This document shows positions 13,655 to 21,417 of a stretch of DNA of 25,995 nucleotides, piece by piece. The stretch is taken from positions 1-25,995 of the forward strand of contig JBBRTJ010000053.1 of NCBI GenBank assembly GCA_038244535.1, in the 5' to 3' direction. This DNA is from JBBRTJ01 sp038244535. Lineage in GTDB: Bacteria; Actinomycetota; Acidimicrobiia; Acidimicrobiales; Ilumatobacteraceae. The notes under the pieces are model-generated. The model had not been told where the DNA came from. It did no database searches and was given only the letters and a program-made list of their open reading frames with translations. Made by a program: the position numbers and the translations under genes. The first letter of the stretch is position 1, and each line of letters starts with the position of its first letter.

Positions 13655-16009
13655 CTAGTGATGGCCTGCTTCGAGCGGCGAGGCCTGCTGCAGCGGTGCA
13701 GGGACGGTGACCTCGGCGATCGGGTTCATGATGGTCAGCCGTCCGCGGTGCGCCGCCACCGTCCCCTGCGCCCGCACCCGTGCACCGAGGTCGACGCCGC
13801 CGATGCTGCGCCGGCCCATGAAGAGCAGGTTCACCTGGCCCGAACCGTCATCGAGCACAACCAGGAGGCTCGGCGAGCCGCCCACGGATTCGATGACGAG
13901 CTCGACCACCTTGCCCTCGACGTCGGCCGGGTGCCGCCACTTGAGCGCCGCGATGCCGGCGGCGGGGCCCGCTTCGGCCGTGGGGGCTCCCTCGACGGGC
14001 GGGACCGGCACGCCACGATGAGGCTCGGCTGGGGCGAGCGGCCTGGTGTCCCCCTCCCCGAGGTGGAACGGCACCAGGGTGACGTTCACGTTGGGGAGCT
14101 TGGCCAGCGCCACCGCCAGCGCCTCCGAGGTCCGGTCGTGAAGGATCCGGTGCCATGCCCGACGGTGCAGGAGCTGCGGGATGAGCACGCTGACCTGGGT
14201 GCGACCATCGGCCACGAGGCCGTACACGTGCTCGGCGACGTGGCGGGCGATCCGCCGGTCGGGGCAGTCGATGACGCGCAGGTCGATGTGCTCGATGCGA
14301 AGCCGAGCCCACTCCTCCATCAGGTGCTTGGCCCTGACCTCGTCCACCGCCAGGTGCACCGCCTCGGTCCGATCAGTGGCGAGCGTGCGCGCCACCCGCA
14401 GGGCACGGGCGGTCGAGGCGTTGAGCCGGTCGACGAGCACGATGCTGTAGTGCAAGACCGGCACCGGCTCGGCCACTGCGGCCGCGAGCGAGCCCTCGAG
14501 CTCCTCGGCCTCGCTCTCGTACTGGTGGTTGAGGCGAACCAGCGCGGCGACCATCAGCGGGACGAGGAGCATGACCGCCCAGGCGCCGTGCGTGAACTTC
14601 GTGATGGCGATGATGATCGTGACGAGCCCGGTGGCCAGGGCACCGGCACCGTTGATGGCGAGTCCCAGCTTCCAGCCCTGCTCCTTGAGCCTGATGTGGC
14701 GAACGGCCATGCCTGACTGCGAGAGCGTGAAGCTGGTGAACACGCCGATCGCGTAGAGCGGGATGAGGTGGGTCACATCGGCGCTGAAGATCACCACCAG
14801 CACGGCGGCCGCGATGGCAAGGAACACGATGCCGTTGGAGAAGGCCAGTCGGTGCCCACGCTTGGTGAGCTGCCTCGGCATGAACGCGTCCTCGGCGTGG
14901 AAGCTGGCCAGCCGGGGGAAGTCGGCGAAGCTGGTGTTGGCCGCCAGGACGAGGATGAGCAGCGTCATGAGCTGCACGATGAAGAAAGGCGCGCCACCGC
15001 CGAGGACGCCCTTGGCGATCTGGGAGATCGCCGTCTTGTCGTCAGTCGGCACGACCTGCATCTGCTTGGCCAGCCACGACAGCCCGAGGAACATCACGCC
15101 GAGCAGCGACCCCATCACCATGAGGGTGCTGCGAGCGTTCTTCCACTCCGGGGGCTTGAAGGCGGGCACACCGTTCGAGATGGCCTCGACGCCGGTCATG
15201 GCCGCGCCACCCGAGGCGAAGGCGTGCAAGATCAAGAAGATCCCCGCGGTCTGGGTGGTGTGCAGGAGCGCCGGATCGGCGGGCGACAGCTTGTCGAGGT
15301 GGCCCGTGGCCGCCTTGGCGATGCCGACACCGATGATGATGAAGATCGAGGCGACGAACCCGTAGGTGGGAGCGGCGAACAGCCGCCCCGACTCCTTCAC
15401 GCCCCGCAGGTTCCCCCACGCGATCAACGCGATGAAGACGAGCGCTATCGGCACCCGGTAGTCGTACGTGCCGGGGATGGCGGAGTAGAGCGCAGCGGTG
15501 CCGGCCGAGACCGACACCGACACCGTCAGGACGTAGTCGGTGAGGAGCGCGACGCCGGCGACCTGGGCCGGCATGAGCCCGAGGTTGTCCTTCGTGACGA
15601 TGTAGGCGCCACCTGCGCTCGGATAGGCCTTGATCGTCTGGCGGTAGCTGAACATCAAGATGGCGAGCACCACCACCATGGCCACGGTGATCGGCACCAC
15701 GTAGCTGAAGGCGAGCAGGCCGATGCCGGCGGTGCCGTACAGCAGCGTGCGCAGGATCTCCTCGGTGGCATAGGCCGTCGAGGACAGGGCGTCCGACGAG
15801 AACACCGCCAGGGCCGTCGGGCGGCCCAGTCGCTCGTGGGCGAGCTCCTCGTTGTGCAGCACCTTGCCGAGGAAGCGGTCCTTCATCCGATCGGACAGCT
15901 CCGGACGAAGGGGCGGCCGCTCGACCATCGCCGGCGTGGGACGCCACGCATCGGGCAGGTCCGTGCCTGATCCCACCGTCAGGACATCCGCGTCGGTTCG
16001 CTCGGCCAT
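13655..16009 (-). CDS. KimA-like APC permease with cytoplasmic USP-like and OB-fold domains
   Basis: From ATG 16009 this is 784 residues. An N-terminal segment is followed by VFSSDALSSTAYATEEIL, the signature first helix of the APC subfamily that includes the Bacillus potassium importer KimA (YdaO). About twelve membrane helices follow, including SYRQTIKAYPSAGGAYIVTK and FSNGIVFLAIAAAVLVVIFS. Residues about 530-650 form a soluble alpha/beta domain (LHYSIVLVDRLNASTARALR and on) like the cytoplasmic domain of KimA proteins. The last 100 residues hold an OB-fold-like barrel starting KWRHPADVEGKVVELV, with DDGSGQVNLLFMGRRSI. OB-fold proteins normally sit in a separate gene near such permeases, so this is a fusion. 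Potassium import is inferred from the family. A GATCAT element 6 nt before ATG 16009 favours it over the upstream in-frame ATG 16045. Confidence 0.8.
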   Translation of the reverse strand: MAERTDADVLTVGSGTDLPDAWRPTPAMVERPPLRPELSDRMKDRFLGKVLHNEELAHERLGRPTALAVFSSDALSSTAYATEEILRTLLYGTAGIGLLAFSYVVPITVAMVVVLAILMFSYRQTIKAYPSAGGAYIVTKDNLGLMPAQVAGVALLTDYVLTVSVSVSAGTAALYSAIPGTYDYRVPIALVFIALIAWGNLRGVKESGRLFAAPTYGFVASIFIIIGVGIAKAATGHLDKLSPADPALLHTTQTAGIFLILHAFASGGAAMTGVEAISNGVPAFKPPEWKNARSTLMVMGSLLGVMFLGLSWLAKQMQVVPTDDKTAISQIAKGVLGGGAPFFIVQLMTLLILVLAANTSFADFPRLASFHAEDAFMPRQLTKRGHRLAFSNGIVFLAIAAAVLVVIFSADVTHLIPLYAIGVFTSFTLSQSGMAVRHIRLKEQGWKLGLAINGAGALATGLVTIIIAITKFTHGAWAVMLLVPLMVAALVRLNHQYESEAEELEGSLAAAVAEPVPVLHYSIVLVDRLNASTARALRVARTLATDRTEAVHLAVDEVRAKHLMEEWARLRIEHIDLRVIDCPDRRIARHVAEHVYGLVADGRTQVSVLIPQLLHRRAWHRILHDRTSEALAVALAKLPNVNVTLVPFHLGEGDTRPLAPAEPHRGVPVPPVEGAPTAEAGPAAGIAALKWRHPADVEGKVVELVIESVGGSPSLLVVLDDGSGQVNLLFMGRRSIGGVDLGARVRAQGTVAAHRGRLTIMNPIAEVTVPAPLQQASPLEAGHH

Positions 16010-16075
16010 GGCCCGATGATCGCTGCCCGTGCATGACGTGACCATGACCGAGTGACCGCCGGCGCCGATGACCCG

Positions 16076-16081
16076 TATCGT
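16076..16081 (+). promoter_or_regulatory. Predicted -10 element of the two-component operon
   Basis: TATCGT lies 8 nt before ATG 16090. A GGAGG at 16083-16087 is only 2 nt from the ATG, too close for normal use, so a leaderless start is more likely. Confidence 0.4.
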
Positions 16082-16089
16082 CGGAGGCG

Positions 16090-16767
16090 ATGCGAGTGCT
16101 CGTGGTGGAAGACGATCCTGCGGCGGCGCAGATGCTCACCAGGGCCTTGACCCGGGACGGGTACGCGGTCGACATCGCCTCCGACGGGGAAGAGGCGCTC
16201 TGGGCAGCGGCCGAGGTGCCCTACGCGGCCATCGTGCTCGACCGGATGATCCCACCCCCCGACGGGCTCGAGGTGTGCCGCCGGCTCCGGAATTCGGGCA
16301 ACTGGGTGCCGGTGCTGCTGCTCACGGCCCGCGACTCGGTGCTCGACCGCGTCGAGGGCCTCGACGCCGGCGCCGACGACTACCTGACCAAGCCGTTCGC
16401 GCTGGTCGAGCTCTTCGCCCGAGTCCGCGCTCTCGTGCGGCGCGCACCCACGGAACGGCCGGCGATCATCACCATTGGTGATCTCACGCTCGACCCGGCG
16501 ACGCATCGCGCCGACCGTGCCGGCCACGCCCTGGACCTCATGCCCCGGGGCTTCACCGTGCTCGAGGTGCTGATGCGCCACGCCGGCGAGGTGGTCACGC
16601 GCACCCAGCTGCTGGACCAGGCTTGGGACCTCGCCTACGACGGCGGCTCCAACGTCGTCGACGCGACCGTCAGCCGTTTGCGGGAGCTGGTGGACCGCCC
16701 GTTCGACGCGCCGATGATCGAGACCGTGCGGGGCGTCGGCTACCGCCTGAAGATCCCCGTCGTCTGA
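16090..16767 (+). CDS. OmpR/PhoB-family response regulator
   Basis: This 225-residue protein has an N-terminal receiver domain: acidic pair in MRVLVVEDDP, phosphoacceptor Asp51 in IVLDRMIPPPDG, Thr/Ala switch in LLLTARD and Lys101 in DDYLTKPFAL. A C-terminal winged-helix domain (about 128-223) follows with the recognition segment NVVDATVSRLRELVDRPFD and the ending ETVRGVGYRLK. It is phosphorylated by the kinase encoded 6 nt downstream and then binds DNA as a dimer. Receiver and DNA-binding residues all look intact. Its target genes are not evident. The divergent KimA-like permease gene, whose start is 80 bp away, is a plausible candidate by position. Confidence 0.92.
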   Translation: MRVLVVEDDPAAAQMLTRALTRDGYAVDIASDGEEALWAAAEVPYAAIVLDRMIPPPDGLEVCRRLRNSGNWVPVLLLTARDSVLDRVEGLDAGADDYLTKPFALVELFARVRALVRRAPTERPAIITIGDLTLDPATHRADRAGHALDLMPRGFTVLEVLMRHAGEVVTRTQLLDQAWDLAYDGGSNVVDATVSRLRELVDRPFDAPMIETVRGVGYRLKIPVV

Positions 16768-16773
16768 CTCCTC

Positions 16774-17844
16774 GTGCGACTCGTCCCTCGTTCGCTGCGA
16801 AGCAGGCTCACGATCGAAGCAACGGTCGCGGGCGGCGTTCTGGTCGCGCTCGTCGCCACGGTGGTCAGCAAGGCGACCCGCGCCCACGTGGCGCTGGTGC
16901 TGGCCATGCCGTTGGCACTGGGGCTCGTTGCCGTCGGCGCCTGGGCGCTCGTCGGAGCCGTCCTCCAGCCCGTGCGGAAGCTGGCCGATGAGGCGAACCG
17001 GCTCTCGGTCAACTCCCCCGGGCAGCGCCTGCCGGTCACCACCAGCGACGGTGAGATCGCCGCGCTCACGAGCAGGTTGAACGATCTCATCGACCGGGTC
17101 GAGCGATCGATGGAGCGCGAGCGCACGTTCGTCGACGATGCCAGCCACGAGCTCCGCACGCCCATCACCGTCCTGCGCGGTGAGCTCGAGCTGGCGATGA
17201 TCGAGCTCGAAGGCGCCGACCTCACGGCCGCACCCGACGCCATCGTCGACGCCCTGCGGCCCCCGCTCCTGGCCGCACTCGGCGAGGTCGAACGCCTTGG
17301 GCGCCTCGCCGACGACTTGCTCGTGCTGGCCCGCTTGGAACGGGGCGAGCTCCGGATGCGCCGCCAGGCCTTCGACGTTCGGGCCGCGGCCGACGAGGTG
17401 TGCCGGCGCCTCGGCACCACCCGCCCGACGACGTCGGTGACGGGCGACACGGTGCTGGTGAACGCCGATCCCGTCCGCCTCGGCCAGGTGCTCACGAACC
17501 TGGTGAGCAACGCCCGCCGCCACGCACTTGCCATCGTTCAGGTGACCGTGCGCGACCTCGGCGGTGACGGCGCCGAGGTCGTCGTGTCCGACGACGGCCG
17601 AGGCTTCGCCGACCATGTCCTACCGATCGCGTTCCGCCGATTCACCCGGGCCGAGAGCGCCCGCTCACGGCGAATCGGGGGCAGCGGGGTGAGTGGTGGT
17701 TCCGGCCTGGGCCTGGCCATCAGCGCGGCCATCATCGACGCCCACGGGGGCACGATCCACGCATCGAACGGACCACCGCTCGGTGGTGCATCGGTCGTCG
17801 TCCACCTTCCGTTGGGCACGCCGGCCCGGTCGTCAGACCTCTGA
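16774..17844 (+). CDS. Sensor histidine kinase with minimal extracytoplasmic loop
   Basis: This is a 356-residue kinase starting at GTG 6 nt after the regulator stop. TM1 (about 14-31) and TM2 (about 39-60) are joined by only about seven residues (SKATRAH), so no external sensor domain exists. A HAMP domain (about 60-112) leads to the H-box FVDDASHELRTPITVLRGEL with phospho-acceptor His125. The ATPase domain has the N-box NLVSNARRHA, G1 DDGRGF and G2 GSGLGLAI. Kinases of this layout sense membrane state or a partner protein (intramembrane-sensing type). The last 12 bp overlap the end of the convergent rsfS gene. Confidence 0.9.
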   Translation: MRLVPRSLRSRLTIEATVAGGVLVALVATVVSKATRAHVALVLAMPLALGLVAVGAWALVGAVLQPVRKLADEANRLSVNSPGQRLPVTTSDGEIAALTSRLNDLIDRVERSMERERTFVDDASHELRTPITVLRGELELAMIELEGADLTAAPDAIVDALRPPLLAALGEVERLGRLADDLLVLARLERGELRMRRQAFDVRAAADEVCRRLGTTRPTTSVTGDTVLVNADPVRLGQVLTNLVSNARRHALAIVQVTVRDLGGDGAEVVVSDDGRGFADHVLPIAFRRFTRAESARSRRIGGSGVSGGSGLGLAISAAIIDAHGGTIHASNGPPLGGASVVVHLPLGTPARSSDL

Positions 17845-18216
17845 CGGAGCCTTGGGCTGGCGCCCGATCACCGGGACGTCGCGCCACAACCGCTCGAGGT
17901 CATAGAAGCGCCTCGTCTCGTCGAGAAAGACGTGGACCACGAGGTCGGCGAAGTCGAGCAGGACCCACGAGGCCTCGTTCTGTCCCTCGATGCGGGGATG
18001 GGGCCCGCCGGCCGTCCGCACCGCGAGATCGACTTCGTCAGCGATCGTGCGCACCTGACGCGGGTTCGTGGCGCTCGTGATCACGAAGAAGTCGGTCAGC
18101 GGCAGGACCGCGCCCACTTCAAGGATGAGCGTGTCGAGGCCCTTCTTGTCGTCGGCGCCGTCAGCCGCAGCAAGCGCCCAGGCGAGCACGTCGTCTCGTG
18201 ACGTCGTGGTGATCAC
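17833..18216 (-). CDS. rsfS: Ribosomal silencing factor RsfS
   Basis: This 127-residue protein has the RsfS fold and motifs: KKGLDTLILEVGAVLPLTDF, FFVITSATNPRQVRTIADEV, WVLLDFADLVVHVFLDETRR and FYDLERLWRD. RsfS binds ribosomal protein uL14 and stops 30S-50S joining under nutrient limitation. The start is GTG, embedded in a GTGA overlap with the stop of the upstream LytR_C gene, so translation is coupled. It is the last gene of the nadD operon, the usual place for rsfS. Its 3' end overlaps the histidine kinase stop by 12 bp. No separate promoter was found. Confidence 0.95.
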   Translation of the reverse strand: MITTTSRDDVLAWALAAADGADDKKGLDTLILEVGAVLPLTDFFVITSATNPRQVRTIADEVDLAVRTAGGPHPRIEGQNEASWVLLDFADLVVHVFLDETRRFYDLERLWRDVPVIGRQPKAPSEV

Positions 18217-19658
18217 GGCTTGCGCTTCACGGTGGTGGAGGTGATGGTGGTGGGAACGGTGGTGACCTCTGCGGTGGTCGTGGTCCGGGCAGCCCGGTCG
18301 GCAAGAGTCTGGCGCACGAAGTCCTCCCCGAGGGTAACGGTCAGGTCAAGGCCGTCGACCTGCAGCTCGCTCGGCACGACCTCGGCGCTGCCGCCGAGCG
18401 ACCCCGTGAGGAACTCGGCCGCCCCCCTGCCCTTGTCGTTGTGGTACTCGAGCTGGGTGCGGGCGGGCACCGGCCCCGAGGTCGGACCGGCGACGACGAG
18501 GTTGAAGCCCAGGTAGACCACCGCCCCCGCGGCGTCCGACAGCACAGCGGGGTCACCCGTCGGGTTGAGGATCCGGATGCGGGCGCCTTCACCCGCAGGC
18601 GACACGCTGCCGGGCATCAGCTCAGCGGCCAGGAGCCTGATCTCGATGTTGTTGGGTGCAAGCACGTCGGGCCCTGCTGCCGGCGCGGGGGTGACGGAGA
18701 GCATCACGACGACCGCGGGCCCGGAGCGAATGGCCCCGAGGTACCCGGCAACGTCCGGAGGCGGCTCCGGGCCCCCGCCCAAGGTCGTCGTAGCCGTCGA
18801 AGCCGTCGAAGCGCCGGGCGCCGTGGTGCTGGATGCCGCGTCACCTCCGGTCCGCTGAGCGATGAGGGCCGACCAGAGTGCCGAGGTCCGAGGCAGCCGG
18901 GCCAGCTCCGTCTCGCCTGACTTTGCCGCCGCGAGGACTGCTGCGGCGTCAGCCGGCACCAGCCGACGGACACCAGCGCCGACCAGCAGTTCGTCCTTCC
19001 CCGACGAGGTGATCCCGACGACCGGGTCCTTGAGGGTCACGCTCACCGAACCAGCCGGCTCGAGCAACGCCTCGAGCCCGGCCCGATCGACGACCTGCTT
19101 GGCCGACAACGTGACGCCGAACAGCCCTTCGATCGCAGCGGCCTGGGCATCGAGCCCGCCGCTGCGGAAGGCATCGCCCACCCGGGGGCCGGCCGACGAG
19201 CCGGTGACCTGCGTACCGACCGGGATGATGATCGCTCCACCCCCGCTGCCGCTCGGCGCCACCGCAAGCAGGGTCAGGCCGACGACCGCTCCATCGCTGC
19301 CTGTCACCACGAGGAGTGCCGCCGGGGTGGACGGCAGGACCGCTCGCGGCGCGCTGCGCAGCACCGAAGTCCGCCCCTCCTTGCTGTTGGCGATCGTCCT
19401 GACGCCCCATGCCACCAGGACCGGGATCGTGGCGACAGCCACGAGCGCGACCACGGCAACGACAGCCATCGCTCGCTGCGGTCGCACGATGCGCGTGCGA
19501 CGGCGCACCGGCGCAACCGCTGCCTCAGGCCTCGGCGTCCCAGTGGGGGGCGTGTCGGGGCGGTCGTCGTCGAGCGTTGCCGCCAACGACGGGGGCAGGG
19601 GTCCGCCGTAGAGGAGGGGGGGCGCCGGCTGGGCGACGGGCGGCAGATCGATCGTCAT
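18213..19658 (-). CDS. Membrane protein with degenerate LCP-like region and LytR_C domain
   Basis: This 481-residue protein has a proline-rich cytoplasmic N-terminus, one membrane helix (about 63-85, AMAVVAVVALVAVATIPVLV) and an external part. Residues 113-215 are laid out like a LytR-CpsA-Psr domain: ALLVVTGSDG, IIIPVGTQV in place of the SIPRD motif, and the GLEALLEPAGSVSVTLKDPV equivalent of lVDalGGV. The phosphate-binding arginine after IP is a valine, so transferase activity is unlikely. A Thr/Ala-rich linker leads to a LytR_C domain (about 365-455, RIRILNPTGDPAVLSDAAGA). It is probably a cell-envelope accessory or regulator. It lies between nadD and rsfS with 4-bp overlaps at both ends, and its C-terminus is Thr/Val-rich. 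Confidence 0.75.
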   Translation of the reverse strand: MTIDLPPVAQPAPPLLYGGPLPPSLAATLDDDRPDTPPTGTPRPEAAVAPVRRRTRIVRPQRAMAVVAVVALVAVATIPVLVAWGVRTIANSKEGRTSVLRSAPRAVLPSTPAALLVVTGSDGAVVGLTLLAVAPSGSGGGAIIIPVGTQVTGSSAGPRVGDAFRSGGLDAQAAAIEGLFGVTLSAKQVVDRAGLEALLEPAGSVSVTLKDPVVGITSSGKDELLVGAGVRRLVPADAAAVLAAAKSGETELARLPRTSALWSALIAQRTGGDAASSTTAPGASTASTATTTLGGGPEPPPDVAGYLGAIRSGPAVVVMLSVTPAPAAGPDVLAPNNIEIRLLAAELMPGSVSPAGEGARIRILNPTGDPAVLSDAAGAVVYLGFNLVVAGPTSGPVPARTQLEYHNDKGRGAAEFLTGSLGGSAEVVPSELQVDGLDLTVTLGEDFVRQTLADRAARTTTTAEVTTVPTTITSTTVKRKP

Positions 19659-20245
19659 TCGGGCACCGCGTACAGGCCGAGACGGCGCACCTCGTCGAGC
19701 ACCGGCGTGGTGATCAGGTAGTCGACCGGACGGCCGTCGCGCAGGCGGGCGCGGAGGTCCGTGCTCGACACCTCGAGTCGTGGCACCTCGAGTCGCACCC
19801 AGCGGAACCCTGGGACCGGCGCCGCGGCCTGTGCACCGGGGCGGTCGACGGCGACGATCGTGGCCCGCTCGGCCACCTCGTGGTAGCGCTCCCAGCTGGT
19901 GATCCCCGCGGCTGCGTCACTGCCGAGGATCACGAACAGCTCGGCTCCGGGATGCAGTCCGCCCAGGGTGGCCAAGGTGTCGGCCGTGTACGAGGGCCCC
20001 CCGCGCACGATCTCGAGATCACACGCTTCGAGGCCGGCCACCCCTGCCACCGCGGCTCGCACCGCCGACAACCGGGCGGCAGCTGGGCTGATGAGCCGGC
20101 TGCCCTCCTTCTGCCAGGGCTGGTTGGCGACCACCAGGTGCACGCGGTCGAGTGCGAGGTCGTAGCGGACGTTGACCGCCGTGACCAGATGACCGACGTG
20201 CGGGGGGTCGAACGTGCCGCCGAACACACCAATTCGTTCGGGCAC
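19655..20245 (-). CDS. nadD: Nicotinate-nucleotide adenylyltransferase NadD
   Basis: This 196-residue enzyme transfers AMP from ATP to nicotinate mononucleotide to form deamido-NAD, in NAD synthesis. The nucleotidyltransferase signature is VFGGTFDPPHVGHL, with GTFDPPH and the H-x-G-H pair at His16 and His19. The C-terminal motif VSSTDLRARLRDGRPVDYL matches the ISSTxIR motif of the family. WQKEGSRLISPAAARLSAV and LFVILGSDAA are also typical. The start is GTG 20245, supported by a TATGCT element 6 nt upstream. The stop overlaps the ATG of the LytR_C gene in ATGA. It is the first gene of the nadD, LytR_C, rsfS operon. The length is normal for bacterial NadD. Confidence 0.95.
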   Translation of the reverse strand: MPERIGVFGGTFDPPHVGHLVTAVNVRYDLALDRVHLVVANQPWQKEGSRLISPAAARLSAVRAAVAGVAGLEACDLEIVRGGPSYTADTLATLGGLHPGAELFVILGSDAAAGITSWERYHEVAERATIVAVDRPGAQAAAPVPGFRWVRLEVPRLEVSSTDLRARLRDGRPVDYLITTPVLDEVRRLGLYAVPE

Positions 20246-20251
20246 GCCCGG

Positions 20252-20257
20252 AGCATA
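20252..20257 (-). promoter_or_regulatory. Predicted -10 element, leaderless nadD operon promoter
   Basis: TATGCT on the minus strand lies 6 nt before the nadD GTG 20245. It would drive nadD, the LytR_C gene and rsfS, which are joined by 4-bp overlaps and lack separate promoters. Confidence 0.5.
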
Positions 20258-20423
20258 GGGGCAGCCCTGAACGATCTTGCGTCATCTCCCCAGCTCAGCG
20301 CCGTCGAGGAACTGGATCTGCGCTGCGAGCGTTGGACCGGCAGTGCCGTCACTCCCCCGATGTGGCACCGGACACATGCCCCTCGGGAATCACACCGCTG
20401 CAAGGAAGGTTGTCGAGCGCATC

Positions 20424-21251
20424 ATGAACGATTCGATCGGTCTCTACCTCAACGACATCGGCCGAGTGCCGCTGCTCAACGCCCAAGAGGAGCGGGAGCT
20501 CTCGCAGGCTATCGAGGCTGGCCGCGCTGCCAACCTCCGCATCGAAGCGGGCGAGTCCGCTGCCGAGCTCACCACCGCCGTGACGGCCGCCGCCGCCGCC
20601 AAGGACCGGTTCATCCGGGCCAACCTTCGCCTCGTGGTCTCCATCGCCCGCCGGTACCCGCTCCCCCAGGGCATGGACCTGCTCGACCTGGTCCAAGAGG
20701 GCAACCTCGGCCTCGAGCACGCCGTCGACAAGTTCGACTGGCGCCGTGGCTTCAAGTTCTCGACCTACGCCACCTTCTGGATCCGCCAGGCCATCGGCCG
20801 GGCGCTCGACCAGAAGGCCAGCCTCGTGCGCATCCCGGGTGACCGTTCGGCGAGCCTGCGCGCCGCGCTGCGTCAGGCCTCGGGCGATGGCGAGTCGCTC
20901 GATGCCGAGAACGCCCGCCTCCACCGCCTGTCCACCCCGGTCTCGCTCGACCGCACCGTCGGCGACGACGGCGACACCACCCTGGGCGACCTCATGGCCG
21001 GCGACGTCGCCGATCCCGAGGCCACCCTCCTGGCCGTCGAGGAGGTCCGGATGATCGACGACCTCCTCTCCACCCTCGACGCGAGGGCCCGGTATGCCGT
21101 CGAGGCCCGGTTCGGACTCATCGACGGCGAGAAGCGCAGCTTCCGTGAGGTCGGCGAGGACCTCGGTGTGACTGCCGAAGCCGCCCGTCGGCTCGTCAAG
21201 CGGGCCGTCATGGGCCTGAAGGATGACGCCGCCAAGATCCTGGCTGCCTGA
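20424..21251 (+). CDS. Sigma-70 factor, primary-like (group 2 type), short
   Basis: This is a 275-residue sigma factor without region 1.1. Region 1.2 begins SIGLYLNDIGRVPLLNAQEE. Region 2 (about 60-138) has RFIRANLRLVVSIARRYPLP, DLLDLVQEGNLGLEHAVDKF and FKFSTYATFWIRQAIGRALD, the -10 recognition helix of RpoD-like factors. Region 3 (about 139-195) is reduced and weakly conserved. Region 4 (about 205-270) ends RSFREVGEDLGVTAEAARRL, the -35 recognition helix. Comparable proteins are group 2 sigma factors such as streptomycete Hrd paralogues or mycobacterial SigB, which direct stress or stationary genes from RpoD-like promoters. ATG 20424 is the only start in frame before region 1.2. The AAGGAAGG at 20402 is too far away to act as its ribosome-binding site. 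The gene is divergent from nadD, with two hairpins after it. Confidence 0.88.
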   Translation: MNDSIGLYLNDIGRVPLLNAQEERELSQAIEAGRAANLRIEAGESAAELTTAVTAAAAAKDRFIRANLRLVVSIARRYPLPQGMDLLDLVQEGNLGLEHAVDKFDWRRGFKFSTYATFWIRQAIGRALDQKASLVRIPGDRSASLRAALRQASGDGESLDAENARLHRLSTPVSLDRTVGDDGDTTLGDLMAGDVADPEATLLAVEEVRMIDDLLSTLDARARYAVEARFGLIDGEKRSFREVGEDLGVTAEAARRLVKRAVMGLKDDAAKILAA

Positions 21252-21298
21252 CCCCCCATCGGTCAGCCAGACGCCGCCGCACCTGCCCCCCAGGTGCG
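21248..21298 (+). terminator. Two tandem hairpins after the sigma factor gene
   Basis: CTGACC (21248-21253) pairs with GGTCAG (21261-21266), overlapping the stop codon. CGCACCTG (21278-21285) pairs perfectly with CAGGTGCG (21291-21298) around a CCCCC loop. The second is a convincing stem for transcription termination without a U-run. Confidence 0.55.
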
Positions 21299-21308
21299 AG
21301 TGGCCTTC

Positions 21309-21356
21309 CAGCCGCCGCCTGCGACCCGATCCCCCGGGGCCGCCGGCGGCGGTTGA
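21309..21356 (+). promoter_or_regulatory. Long imperfect hairpin in the leader of the DAHP synthase gene
   Basis: CAGCCGCCGCC pairs with GGCGGCGGTTG (one G-U) around a roughly 25-nt loop that contains CCCCGGGG. A TTGACG that could be a -35 immediately follows, at 21353. This may be a terminator/anti-terminator pair or just GC-rich chance. No aromatic-rich leader peptide was found. Confidence 0.35.
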
Positions 21357-21417
21357 CGCGTCCGGCGTCACCGGCAACTGCGTTGCGAAGACGGTCGTGA
21401 CCAGCCACGCTGTGGCG

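Noticed and set aside
16010..16045. Earlier start of the permease at ATG 16045
   Set aside because: It has no Shine-Dalgarno and no TANNNT element at the right spacing. ATG 16009 has a GATCAT element 6 nt before it.
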